64,000 nucleotides of DNA from Halothermothrix orenii H 168 (GTDB lineage: Bacteria > Bacillota > Halanaerobiia > Halanaerobiales > Halothermotrichaceae). The DNA lies in the NCBI RefSeq assembly GCF_000020485.1, contig NC_011899.1, positions 2,514,147 through 2,578,146 of the forward strand. Direction: 5' to 3'. Below, in pieces: positions 47,685 to 56,121 of the stretch; within the stretch, counting starts at the first letter, position 1; each line of letters opens with the position of its first letter. A program made the translations under genes and the position numbers. The notes under the pieces are model-generated. The model was not told the origin of the DNA, did not search any database, and saw only the letters and a list, made by a program, of their open reading frames with translations.

Positions 47685-47889
47685 TTTAAGTCCCCCTTTA
47701 TAGATTTTTTATTTTCATATTATCCATTTTACAACTTAAAATCCTTACAACTTAAAACCTTTACCAGTAAAATCAGGGTCAGTCAAGATTTTTAAAAATA
47801 ACTGCTGTAATAATAGACTAAAAATAAACCGGGAATAATTTATAATTAAATAACTTGAACACAAAACCTGGTAAAACACCGGTATCAAT

Positions 47890-48963
47890 TTATATAAAAG
47901 GTAATTTAACAACTTCCCCTGTTATTGCCCTGTTTCTTACAACAATAGTTATAGATTCTCCCGGAGTAGCTTTATCATATCTCACATAGCCCATACCGAT
48001 ACCTTCACTGAGAGTAGGCGACATACTACCACTGGTAACTACCCCAATTTGGTCACCATTATCTTTTATAGGATAACCATGGCGGGGAATTCCCCTTCCT
48101 TTAAGTTTAAAACCAACCAGTTTTCTACTTAAACCCTCTTCCTTATACTTTAACAGGGCCCTTTTCCCAATAAAGCTAGCCTTATCAAACTTAACAGTCC
48201 ATCCCAGTCCTGCCTCAAGGGGGTGGGTATTTTCATCTATATCATTACCGTAAAGACAGTATCCCTTCTCCAGCCTGAGGGTATCCCTGGCTCCTAATCC
48301 AGCCGGTATAAGTCCGAGATCACTTCCAGCTTCCATCAGGGCTTGCCACACCTCTACCGCTTTATCTGGAGACAGGTAAAGCTCATAGCCCAGCTCCCCG
48401 GTATATCCGGTTCGTGAAATCAGGACTTCTGCTCCTTTCAGGGTTCCTGTTGTAAAATTATAAAATTTCAAGCTATCAAGGTTTACTGAAGAAACTTTTT
48501 CCAGGATTTTCTTTGAATTCGGGCCCTGCAATGCTAAAAGAGCATAATTGTCAGATTCATTAACAACCTCTGTTCTCTGATTGCTGTTATCCCTGACCCA
48601 GTTAAAATCTTTTTCGATATTACTGGCATTAACAACCATTAAATACTTATCTTGACCCAGACAGTAAACTAAAAGGTCATCAATAATACCACCATCATCT
48701 TTACACATGGGAGTATAGAGAACCTGGCCTTTTTTTAACCGGGCCACATTGTTGGTAACAATTTTCTGAAGGCTTTCTAATGCCCCGGGCCCTTCTACCA
48801 AAATTTCACCCATATGGGACACATCAAATAAGCCACACTGGTTCCTGACAGCTTTGTGCTCTTCAATAATACTGGTATACTGGACAGGCATACTCCACCC
48901 GTGAAACTCAATCAACCGGGCTCCAAGCTCTTTATGGATCTCAAACAAAGGTGTTTTTTTCAT
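47890..48963 (-). CDS. gcvT: Aminomethyltransferase (T protein)
   Basis: Protein of 357 aa. It moves the methylene group from the H protein to tetrahydrofolate, releasing ammonia. Motifs: FHGWSMPVQYTSIIEEHKAVRNQCGLFDVSHMGEI, ALLALQGPNS, SRTGYTGELGYELYL and ARDTLRLEKGYCLYGNDID. The ATG at 48963 has GGGGG 8 nt upstream and is preferred over the GTG at 48972. First gene after the glycine riboswitch; a 205-bp gap separates it from gcvH. Confidence 0.96.
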   Translation of the reverse strand: MKKTPLFEIHKELGARLIEFHGWSMPVQYTSIIEEHKAVRNQCGLFDVSHMGEILVEGPGALESLQKIVTNNVARLKKGQVLYTPMCKDDGGIIDDLLVYCLGQDKYLMVVNASNIEKDFNWVRDNSNQRTEVVNESDNYALLALQGPNSKKILEKVSSVNLDSLKFYNFTTGTLKGAEVLISRTGYTGELGYELYLSPDKAVEVWQALMEAGSDLGLIPAGLGARDTLRLEKGYCLYGNDIDENTHPLEAGLGWTVKFDKASFIGKRALLKYKEEGLSRKLVGFKLKGRGIPRHGYPIKDNGDQIGVVTSGSMSPTLSEGIGMGYVRYDKATPGESITIVVRNRAITGEVVKLPFI

Positions 48964-49007
48964 TAAGCCCACCCCCTATAATTTGTGAATTTATGGACAG
49001 AATAATA

Positions 49008-49032
49008 GGGGGCCAGGATTTCCCTGACCCCC
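49008..49032 (-). promoter_or_regulatory. Expression-platform hairpin of the glycine riboswitch
   Basis: On the minus strand: GGGGGTCAGG/CCTGGCCCCC with a GAAAT loop. Its 3' CCCCCTAT (49012-49005) is also exactly complementary to the gcvT SD region ATAGGGGG (48979-48972). The hairpin could therefore hide or free an anti-SD, and its weak U-tract argues for control of translation as well as, or instead of, termination. Confidence 0.65.
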
Positions 49033-49140
49033 TCTGTCCTTATGTTCAGAGTTTCGTCCCCCCGGGATACTTTTGCCTGAGAGTTTCGGTGGAATTTCCA
49101 CCTTGTCCCCTTCGGCGCCCGTAGCAGGTCTCTCTCCCGG
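49033..49140 (-). promoter_or_regulatory. Glycine riboswitch (single aptamer)
   Basis: On the minus strand: GGGAGAGAGACC, then GCCGAAGGGG, then a GGTGGAAATTCCACC hairpin, then GAAACTCTCAGGCAAAAG. These are the conserved blocks of the glycine aptamer. Only one aptamer is present; the CTCTG/CAGAG stem that follows (about 49032-49050) looks like the ghost aptamer of singlet riboswitches. It lies in the gcvT leader. Confidence 0.93.
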
Positions 49141-49180
49141 AGTTCATTCGAAAAGCCTGTTATTTAGCTATGTTACTCTT

Positions 49181-49209
49181 ATTTTATTTTAATTAACCCC
49201 CCATGTCAA
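49181..49209 (-). promoter_or_regulatory. gcv operon promoter
   Basis: On the minus strand: TTGACA (49204-49209), a 17-bp spacer, TAAAAT (49181-49186). It lies about 40 bp upstream of the riboswitch. The remaining gap to 49462 is AT-rich with nothing recognised. Confidence 0.8.
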
Positions 49210-49462
49210 ACAATTTTGTAATAGTGAAAAATTTATAATACTTCTAAGGTCATTGTGTAATTTTAATTTCAGGACATTGTGTAATTTTACATTGATGAAT
49301 ATATAATAACCCTGAACCCGAACCCAGAATTTAAAATAAATAACCATTATATTAAAATAGTCTCTATTATATATTTACTCCCCCGAGTAGCAAATATCCT
49401 CCTATATATTAATTATTTTTTTAATTTTCAAATATTAACCGTCTTTACCGGTGTAAATACAG

Positions 49463-50518
49463 CTATTTATCATCTTTTCCCCTTATTTTATATCTTATCA
49501 GGGTAAATAGATAGCCTGTTAAGATTATAAACCCCAGATAACCAAAGGCAGGGTAAAGTTTTTCAACAAGTCCAGCAAAACCGGACCGGGTCAGGGGTAA
49601 GATCATAATAGAAATTATTAGAAGCCCGATAGCATATTTAAGATTAAATAAACTAATAAGGCGGTGGTTTAAGGCATAGTAGTTTCCGATGGCAGTTGAA
49701 ACCATGGCAAAATAAAGACCGACAATATACCCTATATATAAAACTTTTCCCCTCTGTGCTGCCAGAAATAACATAGGGATTTCACCCGATGGAGGGCTAT
49801 GAAAAGCAGCAGCTACTCCCAGAAATATTAATAAATTTAATATCAGCAGGATAATTCCACCGATAATACCACCTGACATCAGGGTTTTTTTATCTTCTTT
49901 ACGTCCGATTCCGGTAATAACAGCCATGGCAATCGATAAATTATAAGAGCCATATAGTACAGAATCAGTAAACCAGTTGTTCCCCTCCAGACTCCCTTTT
50001 AGTTCTTGAAAATAAAAATTTATACTAAACTCAGGTAAAAACAGTACCACTGTTAATACAGTTATAACTATTAGTACTGGAATTAGATAACTGTTTACCG
50101 TTAAAACACCTTCAACTTTAAGATACAGGGTTGCCAGTATAAAGACCAGTGTTGTCATAATCCCTGTTCTGTATGATAATCCGACCACTTCATTAAAAAG
50201 AGTTCCACTACCGGCCAGCATAACAGATATGCTCCCTATTAGAAAGAAAATATATATGAAATCTATCAGGACCGCCACAGGATAAGGAAAATACCTGTAT
50301 AAAAAGTCGTGGTAGCTTTTGACCCCAAGTTCGCTATTGAATCTAAAATAAACAGGACCCAGGATACAAAAAAACAGGGCTGATATAAATATCCCCTGTA
50401 AACCATTTAAACCATGTCTACCAAAAAAATGCCAGATTTCCTGACCTGAAGAAAAACCGGCTCCAACTACAGCCCCGATATATGTCAAAGCAATACGCCA
50501 TGTCCTTCCAACCTTCAT
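49463..50518 (-). CDS. YkvI-like membrane transporter (APC superfamily type)
   Basis: Protein of 351 aa with about ten membrane segments. The opening WRIALTYIGAVVGAGFSSGQEIWHFFGRHGLNG has the GAGFxSGQE motif typical of YkvI and related APC-fold transporters. The substrate is unknown; an amino acid or compatible solute is a guess from the superfamily. The ATG at 50518 is chosen with GGGGGAAGGGG directly upstream. Divergent from yyaC. Confidence 0.82.
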   Translation of the reverse strand: MKVGRTWRIALTYIGAVVGAGFSSGQEIWHFFGRHGLNGLQGIFISALFFCILGPVYFRFNSELGVKSYHDFLYRYFPYPVAVLIDFIYIFFLIGSISVMLAGSGTLFNEVVGLSYRTGIMTTLVFILATLYLKVEGVLTVNSYLIPVLIVITVLTVVLFLPEFSINFYFQELKGSLEGNNWFTDSVLYGSYNLSIAMAVITGIGRKEDKKTLMSGGIIGGIILLILNLLIFLGVAAAFHSPPSGEIPMLFLAAQRGKVLYIGYIVGLYFAMVSTAIGNYYALNHRLISLFNLKYAIGLLIISIMILPLTRSGFAGLVEKLYPAFGYLGFIILTGYLFTLIRYKIRGKDDK

Positions 50519-50679
50519 CCCCTTCCCCCTTCTCAAGAAAATATAACCCTATAATCTTCAAAACAGCTCTTTTAAAATAACACCTCTATAAAGTTTATTC
50601 ATAAAAACGGTATTAATTAATGAATTAAACCTTTATAAACAGCATATATTAAAAATAAATATTGCCATACTGGAAGGGG

Positions 50680-51261
50680 ATGGTAAAAATATTTATAAAT
50701 AATAATAGAGTTCATATAGATAACAAACAAGCAGCTTTAATATTACACTCCATAATTCATAAACATATGGTTAAACTTAAATACCGCCCTGACAGAAAGC
50801 TTATTGTTGTCTGTGTCGGTACCGACCGCTCTACCGGTGATTCTTTAGGACCACTGACAGGTACTTTTTTGAAAAAATACCGGCCCGAGCGAACCACCAT
50901 CCTGGGAAATATTAATAATCCGGTTCATGCCAGCAACCTTGAGTCAGTTATTGATAAAATTAATAGTAATTATACCAAACCTTTTATCATTGCTGTTGAT
51001 GCCGGATTGGGAAAACAGAGCAGTGTCGGTTATATAGACGTAAAAAAAGGCCCCCTGCAACCGGGGACCGGTGTTAACAAAAAACTTCCTGAAATCGGCG
51101 ATATGCATATTACCGGACTTGTAAATGTAGGAGGATACATGGAGTATCTCGTCCTCCAGAGTACCCGTTTAAGTCTGGTCATGAAAATGGCAAAAATTAT
51201 TGCCGAAGGTCTCAAATTATCAATTGAAACCTTCCAGAAAGAAGAAAGTGTTATCGATTAA
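50680..51261 (+). CDS. yyaC: Sporulation protein YyaC (GPR-like protease fold)
   Basis: Protein of 193 aa: LIVVCVGTDRSTGDSLGPLTGTFLKK, VHASNLESVIDKIN, IIAVDAGLGKQSSVGYIDVKKGPLQPGTGVNKKLPEIGDMHITGLVNVGG. This is the YyaC family, related to the spore germination protease and hydrogenase maturation proteases. The gene lies near soj-spo0J in Bacillus too. Start uncertain: ATG 50680 is very close to GGAAGGGG, and TTG 50662 has no SD. Confidence 0.87.
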   Translation: MVKIFINNNRVHIDNKQAALILHSIIHKHMVKLKYRPDRKLIVVCVGTDRSTGDSLGPLTGTFLKKYRPERTTILGNINNPVHASNLESVIDKINSNYTKPFIIAVDAGLGKQSSVGYIDVKKGPLQPGTGVNKKLPEIGDMHITGLVNVGGYMEYLVLQSTRLSLVMKMAKIIAEGLKLSIETFQKEESVID

Positions 51262-51361
51262 TACGTAAATCAATTAAAACATAAGTATTTATTTTTATCT
51301 GTTTATTTTTATCTTTTTATTTTTGTTTTCTATGTTGATTTGAAAAGGTATTACTGCTTCT

Positions 51362-51778
51362 TTACTTTTTCCTGGTAGAAGCAGCTTCTTTTTTGTACTT
51401 ATCATTATCTGATTTTCCATTTAAGGGACTGCTGGATCCAATAAAGACTGCTCCTTCTTCAATTTTTAGCTTTTTGGTTTTAATATCACCATTTAATTGT
51501 CCGCTGGGGAGAATCTCCAGTTTCTCCCTGGCTACTATATTACCATTAACGGTTCCGGCAATAATAACATTTCTGGCATCTATTTCAGTTTTTAGTTTGC
51601 CTTTTTCCCCTACGAAAAGATCGCCCTCGGCTTTAATATTGCCGATAACTTCTCCTTCAACCCTTAAAGAACCTTTTGTAAATAGGTCCCCCTCTATTTT
51701 TGTACCATTTCCTAGAATAGTTTCTACTTTGCTTTTCATCTCTTCTGTTACCTTACCATCATTTTTGTTGCCAAGCAT
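51362..51778 (-). CDS. Bactofilin
   Basis: Protein of 138 aa. The central bactofilin domain (about residues 20-115) is a beta-helix with repeats such as GTKIEGDLFTKGSLRVEGEVIGNIKAEGDLFVGEKGKLK and NVIIAGTVNGNIVAREKLEILPSGQLNGDIKTKKLKI. The tail is Lys/Ser-rich. Bactofilins polymerise into membrane-bound filaments that position wall enzymes. The SD overlaps the stop of the M23 peptidase gene, so the two are coupled. Confidence 0.93.
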   Translation of the reverse strand: MLGNKNDGKVTEEMKSKVETILGNGTKIEGDLFTKGSLRVEGEVIGNIKAEGDLFVGEKGKLKTEIDARNVIIAGTVNGNIVAREKLEILPSGQLNGDIKTKKLKIEEGAVFIGSSSPLNGKSDNDKYKKEAASTRKK

Positions 51779-51783
51779 CTTTC

Positions 51784-52788
51784 TTACCTCCCTATGTAAT
51801 TTCTAGGATTTTGAGGAATATTGTTTTTTCTGACTTCATAATGAAGGTGAGGACCTGTACTCTTACCTGAATTACCACTTAAAGCAATTACCTGTCCTCG
51901 CTTAACCCATTGGCCCTTTTTAACCTTAATTCTGTTCAAATGGGCATACCGGGTTTCAAAACCAAATCCATGATATATTTTAACAACCCATCCATAGCCA
52001 TTCATCCAGCCAGCGAATGTAACTTTGCCATCAGCGGTGGCCAGCACGGGTGTATTATACATAACACCAATATCCAGTCCATCATGAAATTCACGTCTAT
52101 TATTATCGGCCGGGTCTTTTCTCCAACCAAATTCAGATGTAATAAAGCCCCGCCCCCTGTCGGCTAGAGGCCAGATACTGGGTGTAGCTGCCATCAGGGC
52201 ATTATAGTGTTTTACCGATTTCTCCAGCTTATTGTAATCCTTTTTTTCTTCAGGTAATTCCTTTTTAAGATGGTCAATAGTCTGTTTCATTCTTTTTATT
52301 AACCTGGCTGGTTCCTGGTAGTATATATGATACTCACTACCACCCATCGGCAGACCACTCTGGATAATTCCATTATTATAGGAGAAAAACGTCTGTAAAG
52401 TTAAATTTACGTTATTCTCATCATCTTCTTTTTTATCATGTTGAATCATGCTTCTTATTTCCTGTTTGTGTTCTTTAAGTTTGTTGACATCCTCTTTTAA
52501 CTCTTCTGTAACATTGCTTAAGGCCATTAATTCTTCTTTGAGTTCTTTGTTCTCTTCTTTAACTCCTCGAAGGGTAGTTAATGTCTGGCTTACCTCTATA
52601 TAACTATATTGATAATGTTTATAAAGGTAACCCAGAACCCCGATGGTGGTACAGATTATTAATAGTATGATTACAGGAGTAATTCTTCTCATTGAGAAGG
52701 TCTTAATTTTATACCGTGGGGATGGAGTTATTGTTATGCTCACTTTTTCCATCAAATATTCTTTAATTTTTTTCCTCCATTTCTCCAC
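51784..52788 (-). CDS. Membrane-anchored M23 metallopeptidase
   Basis: Protein of 334 aa. One membrane segment (ITPVIILLIICTTIGVLGYLY, about residues 36-56) is followed by a coiled coil (KEENKELKEELMALSNVTEELKEDVNKL) and an extracytoplasmic LytM domain. The zinc site comes from His and Asp in REFHDGLDIGV and from HLHYEV. It should cut peptidoglycan cross-links. The GTG at 52788 follows GGGGGTGA. It is coupled to the downstream bactofilin gene, a known pairing for cell-shape control. Confidence 0.9.
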   Translation of the reverse strand: MEKWRKKIKEYLMEKVSITITPSPRYKIKTFSMRRITPVIILLIICTTIGVLGYLYKHYQYSYIEVSQTLTTLRGVKEENKELKEELMALSNVTEELKEDVNKLKEHKQEIRSMIQHDKKEDDENNVNLTLQTFFSYNNGIIQSGLPMGGSEYHIYYQEPARLIKRMKQTIDHLKKELPEEKKDYNKLEKSVKHYNALMAATPSIWPLADRGRGFITSEFGWRKDPADNNRREFHDGLDIGVMYNTPVLATADGKVTFAGWMNGYGWVVKIYHGFGFETRYAHLNRIKVKKGQWVKRGQVIALSGNSGKSTGPHLHYEVRKNNIPQNPRNYIGR

Positions 52789-53099
52789 ACCCTATCACCC
52801 CCAATCGTAACTGAGTAAAGGAAAAAATAATAAAAATTAACTTTCATATACTTTAATTCGCCAAAAAAAACAAAACTCCTTTAGTAATATTGAATTAATG
52901 TAATAAATTTTTATATTTTTATTGCCTTTTTTAATTCATCTAAAGTTTAATAGAAAAACCATAAAAATACAGGAAATATTATTGCATTATATTTTAATTA
53001 TAACAAATTTTCTAATATTTAATCAACATTATTTTAATAATAAATGTTTGTTTATGGTAGCTTTTTTAAATATTTTTTGTATATCTTAAAACTACATAA
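52789..53099. other. Non-coding AT-rich gap
   Basis: 311 bp with long A and T runs. No gene, terminator or convincing promoter recognised; it must hold the promoter of the M23-bactofilin pair. Confidence 0.4.
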
Positions 53100-53555
53100 T
53101 TATGAACCACTTTTTTCCAGTAACTTCCCCTCACTATTTTTAAATATAAATACAGGATTGGTTACTTCTTTTAAAGCATCCCTTTTTATTCTAATAGTTA
53201 TCTGGGGATGGGTAATTACCTGTGTGACAAATTCTTCAGGGGCGGGATCACTAAATCTGAGCCAGATCGTTATGTTCTTTCCTTCCCGGGTAACCCGCGT
53301 AACTTCAACTCCATATCCACTGGTCGGTTTTTCGCCCCGACTAATAGTAATGTCAAAGAAGTCCTCTCCCTCTTTCACTATATAGGACGGTTCTTTATAT
53401 TCCCCATGAACTTCTTTTTCAATTACTGTAAATTCAACCACCCTTTTGTCAACCCCTTCCTCACTTCCCGGCTGGAAAAAGGCAAATAAACCCAGAATAA
53501 ATATGGTTATTATTAATACCCAAAAAATAATATACATATTTTTAATATCTTTCAT
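53100..53555 (-). CDS. PrcB-domain protein, membrane-anchored
   Basis: Protein of 151 aa. An N-terminal hydrophobic segment (MYIIFWVLIITIFILGLFAFF) is followed by an extracytoplasmic beta-rich domain. The block ISRGEKPTSGYGVEVTRVTREGKNITIWLRFSDPAPEEFVTQVITHPQ matches the C-terminal PrcB domain (RG..PT.GY). In treponemes PrcB belongs to a surface protease complex; here no partner protease is adjacent, so the role is unknown. Confidence 0.75.
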   Translation of the reverse strand: MKDIKNMYIIFWVLIITIFILGLFAFFQPGSEEGVDKRVVEFTVIEKEVHGEYKEPSYIVKEGEDFFDITISRGEKPTSGYGVEVTRVTREGKNITIWLRFSDPAPEEFVTQVITHPQITIRIKRDALKEVTNPVFIFKNSEGKLLEKSGS

Positions 53556-53728
53556 TTAAACTCCCTTTCTTCCCCTGTTTAATTGAAAAGGCTTTATTTA
53601 CTTTATTTACCTGTTGTTTTATTATATTCAATTTATTTAATTATATAAACATAATATTTTATATAAAAATAATATTCACCCCGGGGAAATAAATAATAAA
53701 TCGACCCATCAGACCTTTAGTATTCCAA

Positions 53729-54412
53729 TTAAACTAAAAATATCCGGGCCAACAAAATCGCTACCAGAATGGAAGGTAATAAATTTCCTACTTTAATATC
53801 GGTAATTTTTAGTATATTTAAACCAATAGCTAAAATAATCAGTCCCCCGGTTGCGGTCATCTCTGTTATAATTGTACTGACGAGAAAACCCTGAGCCCAG
53901 GTAGCCAGTAAAGTTATTCCTCCCTGATAAATTAAAACAGCAACAGCTGAAAAAATAACCCCTAATCCAAAGGTTGCTGAAAAAGCTATAGAGGAAATAC
54001 CATCAAGAATAGCTTTATTAATTAATATAGTTGGATCACCATTTATACCATCCTGAATGGCTCCCATAATTGCAATTGGTCCCACACAAAAAACAAGGCT
54101 GGCCTGAATAAATCCCTGAACAAATAAACCATCACCTGATTTTGCATACTTTTTCTCAAGGCTAACAGCTAATTTGTTGAGCCCTTCTTCAAGATTAATA
54201 ACCCCCCCAGTTACACCACCGATCACCAGACTAAATATTACTATTAAAATATTTTTTGTTTCCAGGGCCATCTGTAATCCAATTAAGATAACGGCTAACC
54301 CCAGCCCATCCATAACTGTTTTTTGTATTTTGTCGGGTAATTTTCCCTTTATCAATAATCCAATTACACTGCCAGTTATAATAGCAACAACATTTATTAC
54401 TGTTCCCATCAT
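53729..54412 (-). CDS. DUF554 membrane protein
   Basis: Protein of 227 aa with about seven hydrophobic segments. GTVINVVAIITGSVIGLLIKGKLPDKIQKTVMDGLGLAVILIGLQMAL and FVQGFIQASLVFCVGPIAIMGAIQDGINGD are the DUF554 (YdfK/YqgA) pattern. Possible transporter; function unknown. The ATG at 54412 lies behind GAGGT; a second ATG follows directly. Confidence 0.9.
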   Translation of the reverse strand: MMGTVINVVAIITGSVIGLLIKGKLPDKIQKTVMDGLGLAVILIGLQMALETKNILIVIFSLVIGGVTGGVINLEEGLNKLAVSLEKKYAKSGDGLFVQGFIQASLVFCVGPIAIMGAIQDGINGDPTILINKAILDGISSIAFSATFGLGVIFSAVAVLIYQGGITLLATWAQGFLVSTIITEMTATGGLIILAIGLNILKITDIKVGNLLPSILVAILLARIFLV

Positions 54413-54580
54413 TTTTACCTCACCTGTTTTTAATTTTTTTATCTCTTATTTTTATTAACTCTTCTAATTTTTATAATACCTTTCTAAATAATTTAAACAC
54501 ATTTATTTGTAATTATTATTGCTTATATTCTTAAATATACAGGATACATAGTTTTAATGTTCTACACAGTTTTAAAAATT

Positions 54581-54596
54581 TGTTCCACGTGAAACA
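54581..54596. promoter_or_regulatory. parS site, consensus
   Basis: TGTTCCACGTGAAACA matches the Bacillus ParB-binding consensus TGTTNCACGTGAAACA exactly. It lies 0.7 kb from spo0J. Confidence 0.92.
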
Positions 54597-54765
54597 TACC
54601 TCACATGAAAGTTTTTTAATTTTTTAACCCCTGTTATACGGGTTATATTTTTTTAAGTTATATATCTAACCTTCAGTTTTAATTAATATAGTTATTAATT
54701 CATCTGTTATCCTTCTATCCTATATACAAAAAATAAGATGAATTAGGCAAAAATAAAGACGTATC

Positions 54766-54902
54766 TAACAAAACCGTACAGGAACATTAAGGTTGTGCCA
54801 CAGGCACTCCGTATTTTAATAAAACATACAAGAAAATTAAAGTGGTACCACAGGCACCCCGTATTTTAATAAAACATACAAGAAAATTAAGGTGGTACCA
54901 CA
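54766..54902. repeat. 50-bp tandem repeat with GTGGTACCAC palindrome
   Basis: About 2.7 copies with an exact 50-bp period. CCACAGG recurs at 54798, 54848 and 54898. Copies 2 and 3 share CCGTATTTTAATAAAACAT and AAGAAAATTAA. The palindrome GTGGTACCAC marks each junction, with the first copy degenerate (TTGTGCCAC). Confidence 0.85.
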
Positions 54903-55213
54903 GGAATATATAATTTATTTTAGTTAATTACGTGTCTGACCAAAGATAGCTTAAACGGGTCACAACATCATGATTCCAGAATACGTATTGTATTTATAAT
55001 TAAAGACTCCGGTAAAAAACAAAACATAATCTGGAATAACAATCCTGATAATTATTGCTGGCCCATACTTTCAATAAAAATTTAAGGACCAGTAAAAAAG
55101 AGGCAAACACACAAAGTTTTGCGACCATAAAAAGTAATTACATAAAACAATTATGAAAACCTGATATAAAGAAGCATATTCTCCTGGTAAAGTATTTTGA
55201 TAAAAAAATTTTG

Positions 55214-55229
55214 TGTTTCACATGAAACA
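55214..55229. promoter_or_regulatory. parS site, one mismatch
   Basis: TGTTTCACATGAAACA differs from the consensus by one base in the central CACGTG. It lies 29 bp after the spo0J stop. Confidence 0.65.
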
Positions 55230-55257
55230 CAAATATTATAAACTATTATTTTGTTTG

Positions 55258-56121
55258 TTACCCACTGTTCACTTTCATTATCAGCTTCTCTATATCTTTA
55301 TAATTTCTGCATTCTATGGTGACTACCCGTTTTTCCTTTTTCTTTTTTATCTTAACTTTAGCCCCTAGATAGTTAGCTAACAACTTCTGGGCTCTAACCC
55401 ATTCAGGTTCCAGGGTCTTTTTATCTTCAAATTTTTTCTTTTTCTTTTCCTCTAGATTATTTTTTAGTTGATGGATATATCTTTCTGTTTCCCGAACCGA
55501 TAATTTATTTTTGATTACATAGTCAGCAGCTTCTATCTGTAATTTATGATCCTTTAAAGATAACAGAGCCCGGGCATGTCCCATGGAAAGTGTTTCACGT
55601 GAAACGTAAATCTGTACTTTCGGAGCCAGATTTAATAACCTGACCGTATTGGCAATACTGGAACGGCTTTTGCCAACTTTTCTTGCCACATCCTCCTGGG
55701 TCATATCAAATTCTTCCATCATTTTTTGATAGGCCTGGGCTTCTTCAATGGCATTTAAATCTTCCCTCTGTAAATTCTCAATGAGGGCCATCTCCATCAT
55801 CTGCATATCTGTGTAATCCCTGATTATAGCAGGGATCTTTTTTAGGCCTATTAACTGGGAGGCCCTCCATCGCCGCTCACCGGCTACCAATTGATATCTA
55901 TCTGGTTTAACCTGTCTAACAGTTACTGGCTGAATTAAGCCGTTTTCTTTAATTGACTGAGCCAGTTCAGTTAAAGCCTCTTCATCAAATTCCTTTCTCG
56001 GCTGAAAGGGATTCGGTTCAATATGGTTTATAAAAATTTCTTTTATCCGGTTTTTATCATTTCCTGTCCCGTTATCAGCAATTAAAGCACCTAAACCTTT
56101 ACCCAATCTGTTTTTACTCAT
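55258..56121 (-). CDS. parB: Chromosome partitioning protein ParB (Spo0J)
   Basis: Protein of 287 aa, CTP-dependent clamp that loads at parS and spreads. The N-terminal CTPase motif is VAGERRWRASQLIGL with ENLQREDLNAIEEA. The HTH is TQEDVARKVGKSRSSIANTVRLLNL. A Lys-rich linker (EEKKKKKFEDKK) and a C-terminal dimerisation domain follow. Opening MSKNRLGKGLGALI is typical. The ATG overlaps the soj stop by 8 bp. A parS lies inside the gene. Confidence 0.96.
   Translation of the reverse strand: MSKNRLGKGLGALIADNGTGNDKNRIKEIFINHIEPNPFQPRKEFDEEALTELAQSIKENGLIQPVTVRQVKPDRYQLVAGERRWRASQLIGLKKIPAIIRDYTDMQMMEMALIENLQREDLNAIEEAQAYQKMMEEFDMTQEDVARKVGKSRSSIANTVRLLNLAPKVQIYVSRETLSMGHARALLSLKDHKLQIEAADYVIKNKLSVRETERYIHQLKNNLEEKKKKKFEDKKTLEPEWVRAQKLLANYLGAKVKIKKKKEKRVVTIECRNYKDIEKLIMKVNSG
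55591..55606. promoter_or_regulatory. parS site inside parB
   Basis: TGTTTCACGTGAAACG matches the consensus at 15 of 16 positions, including the full core. Location within spo0J itself mirrors Bacillus. Confidence 0.88.

Larger units (their letters stand above)
54413..55257. other. Long non-coding region near the parABS locus
   Basis: 845 bp without a credible gene. It holds a consensus parS at 54581-54596, a 50-bp tandem repeat at about 54766-54902, and a near-consensus parS at 55214-55229 just after the spo0J stop. The remainder is AT-rich. No DnaA-box cluster was noticed. Confidence 0.6.

Noticed and set aside
54890..54902. T-box riboswitch in the 50-bp repeats
   Set aside because: Only the GGTGGTACCAC core is similar; other T-box elements and a regulated gene are missing.
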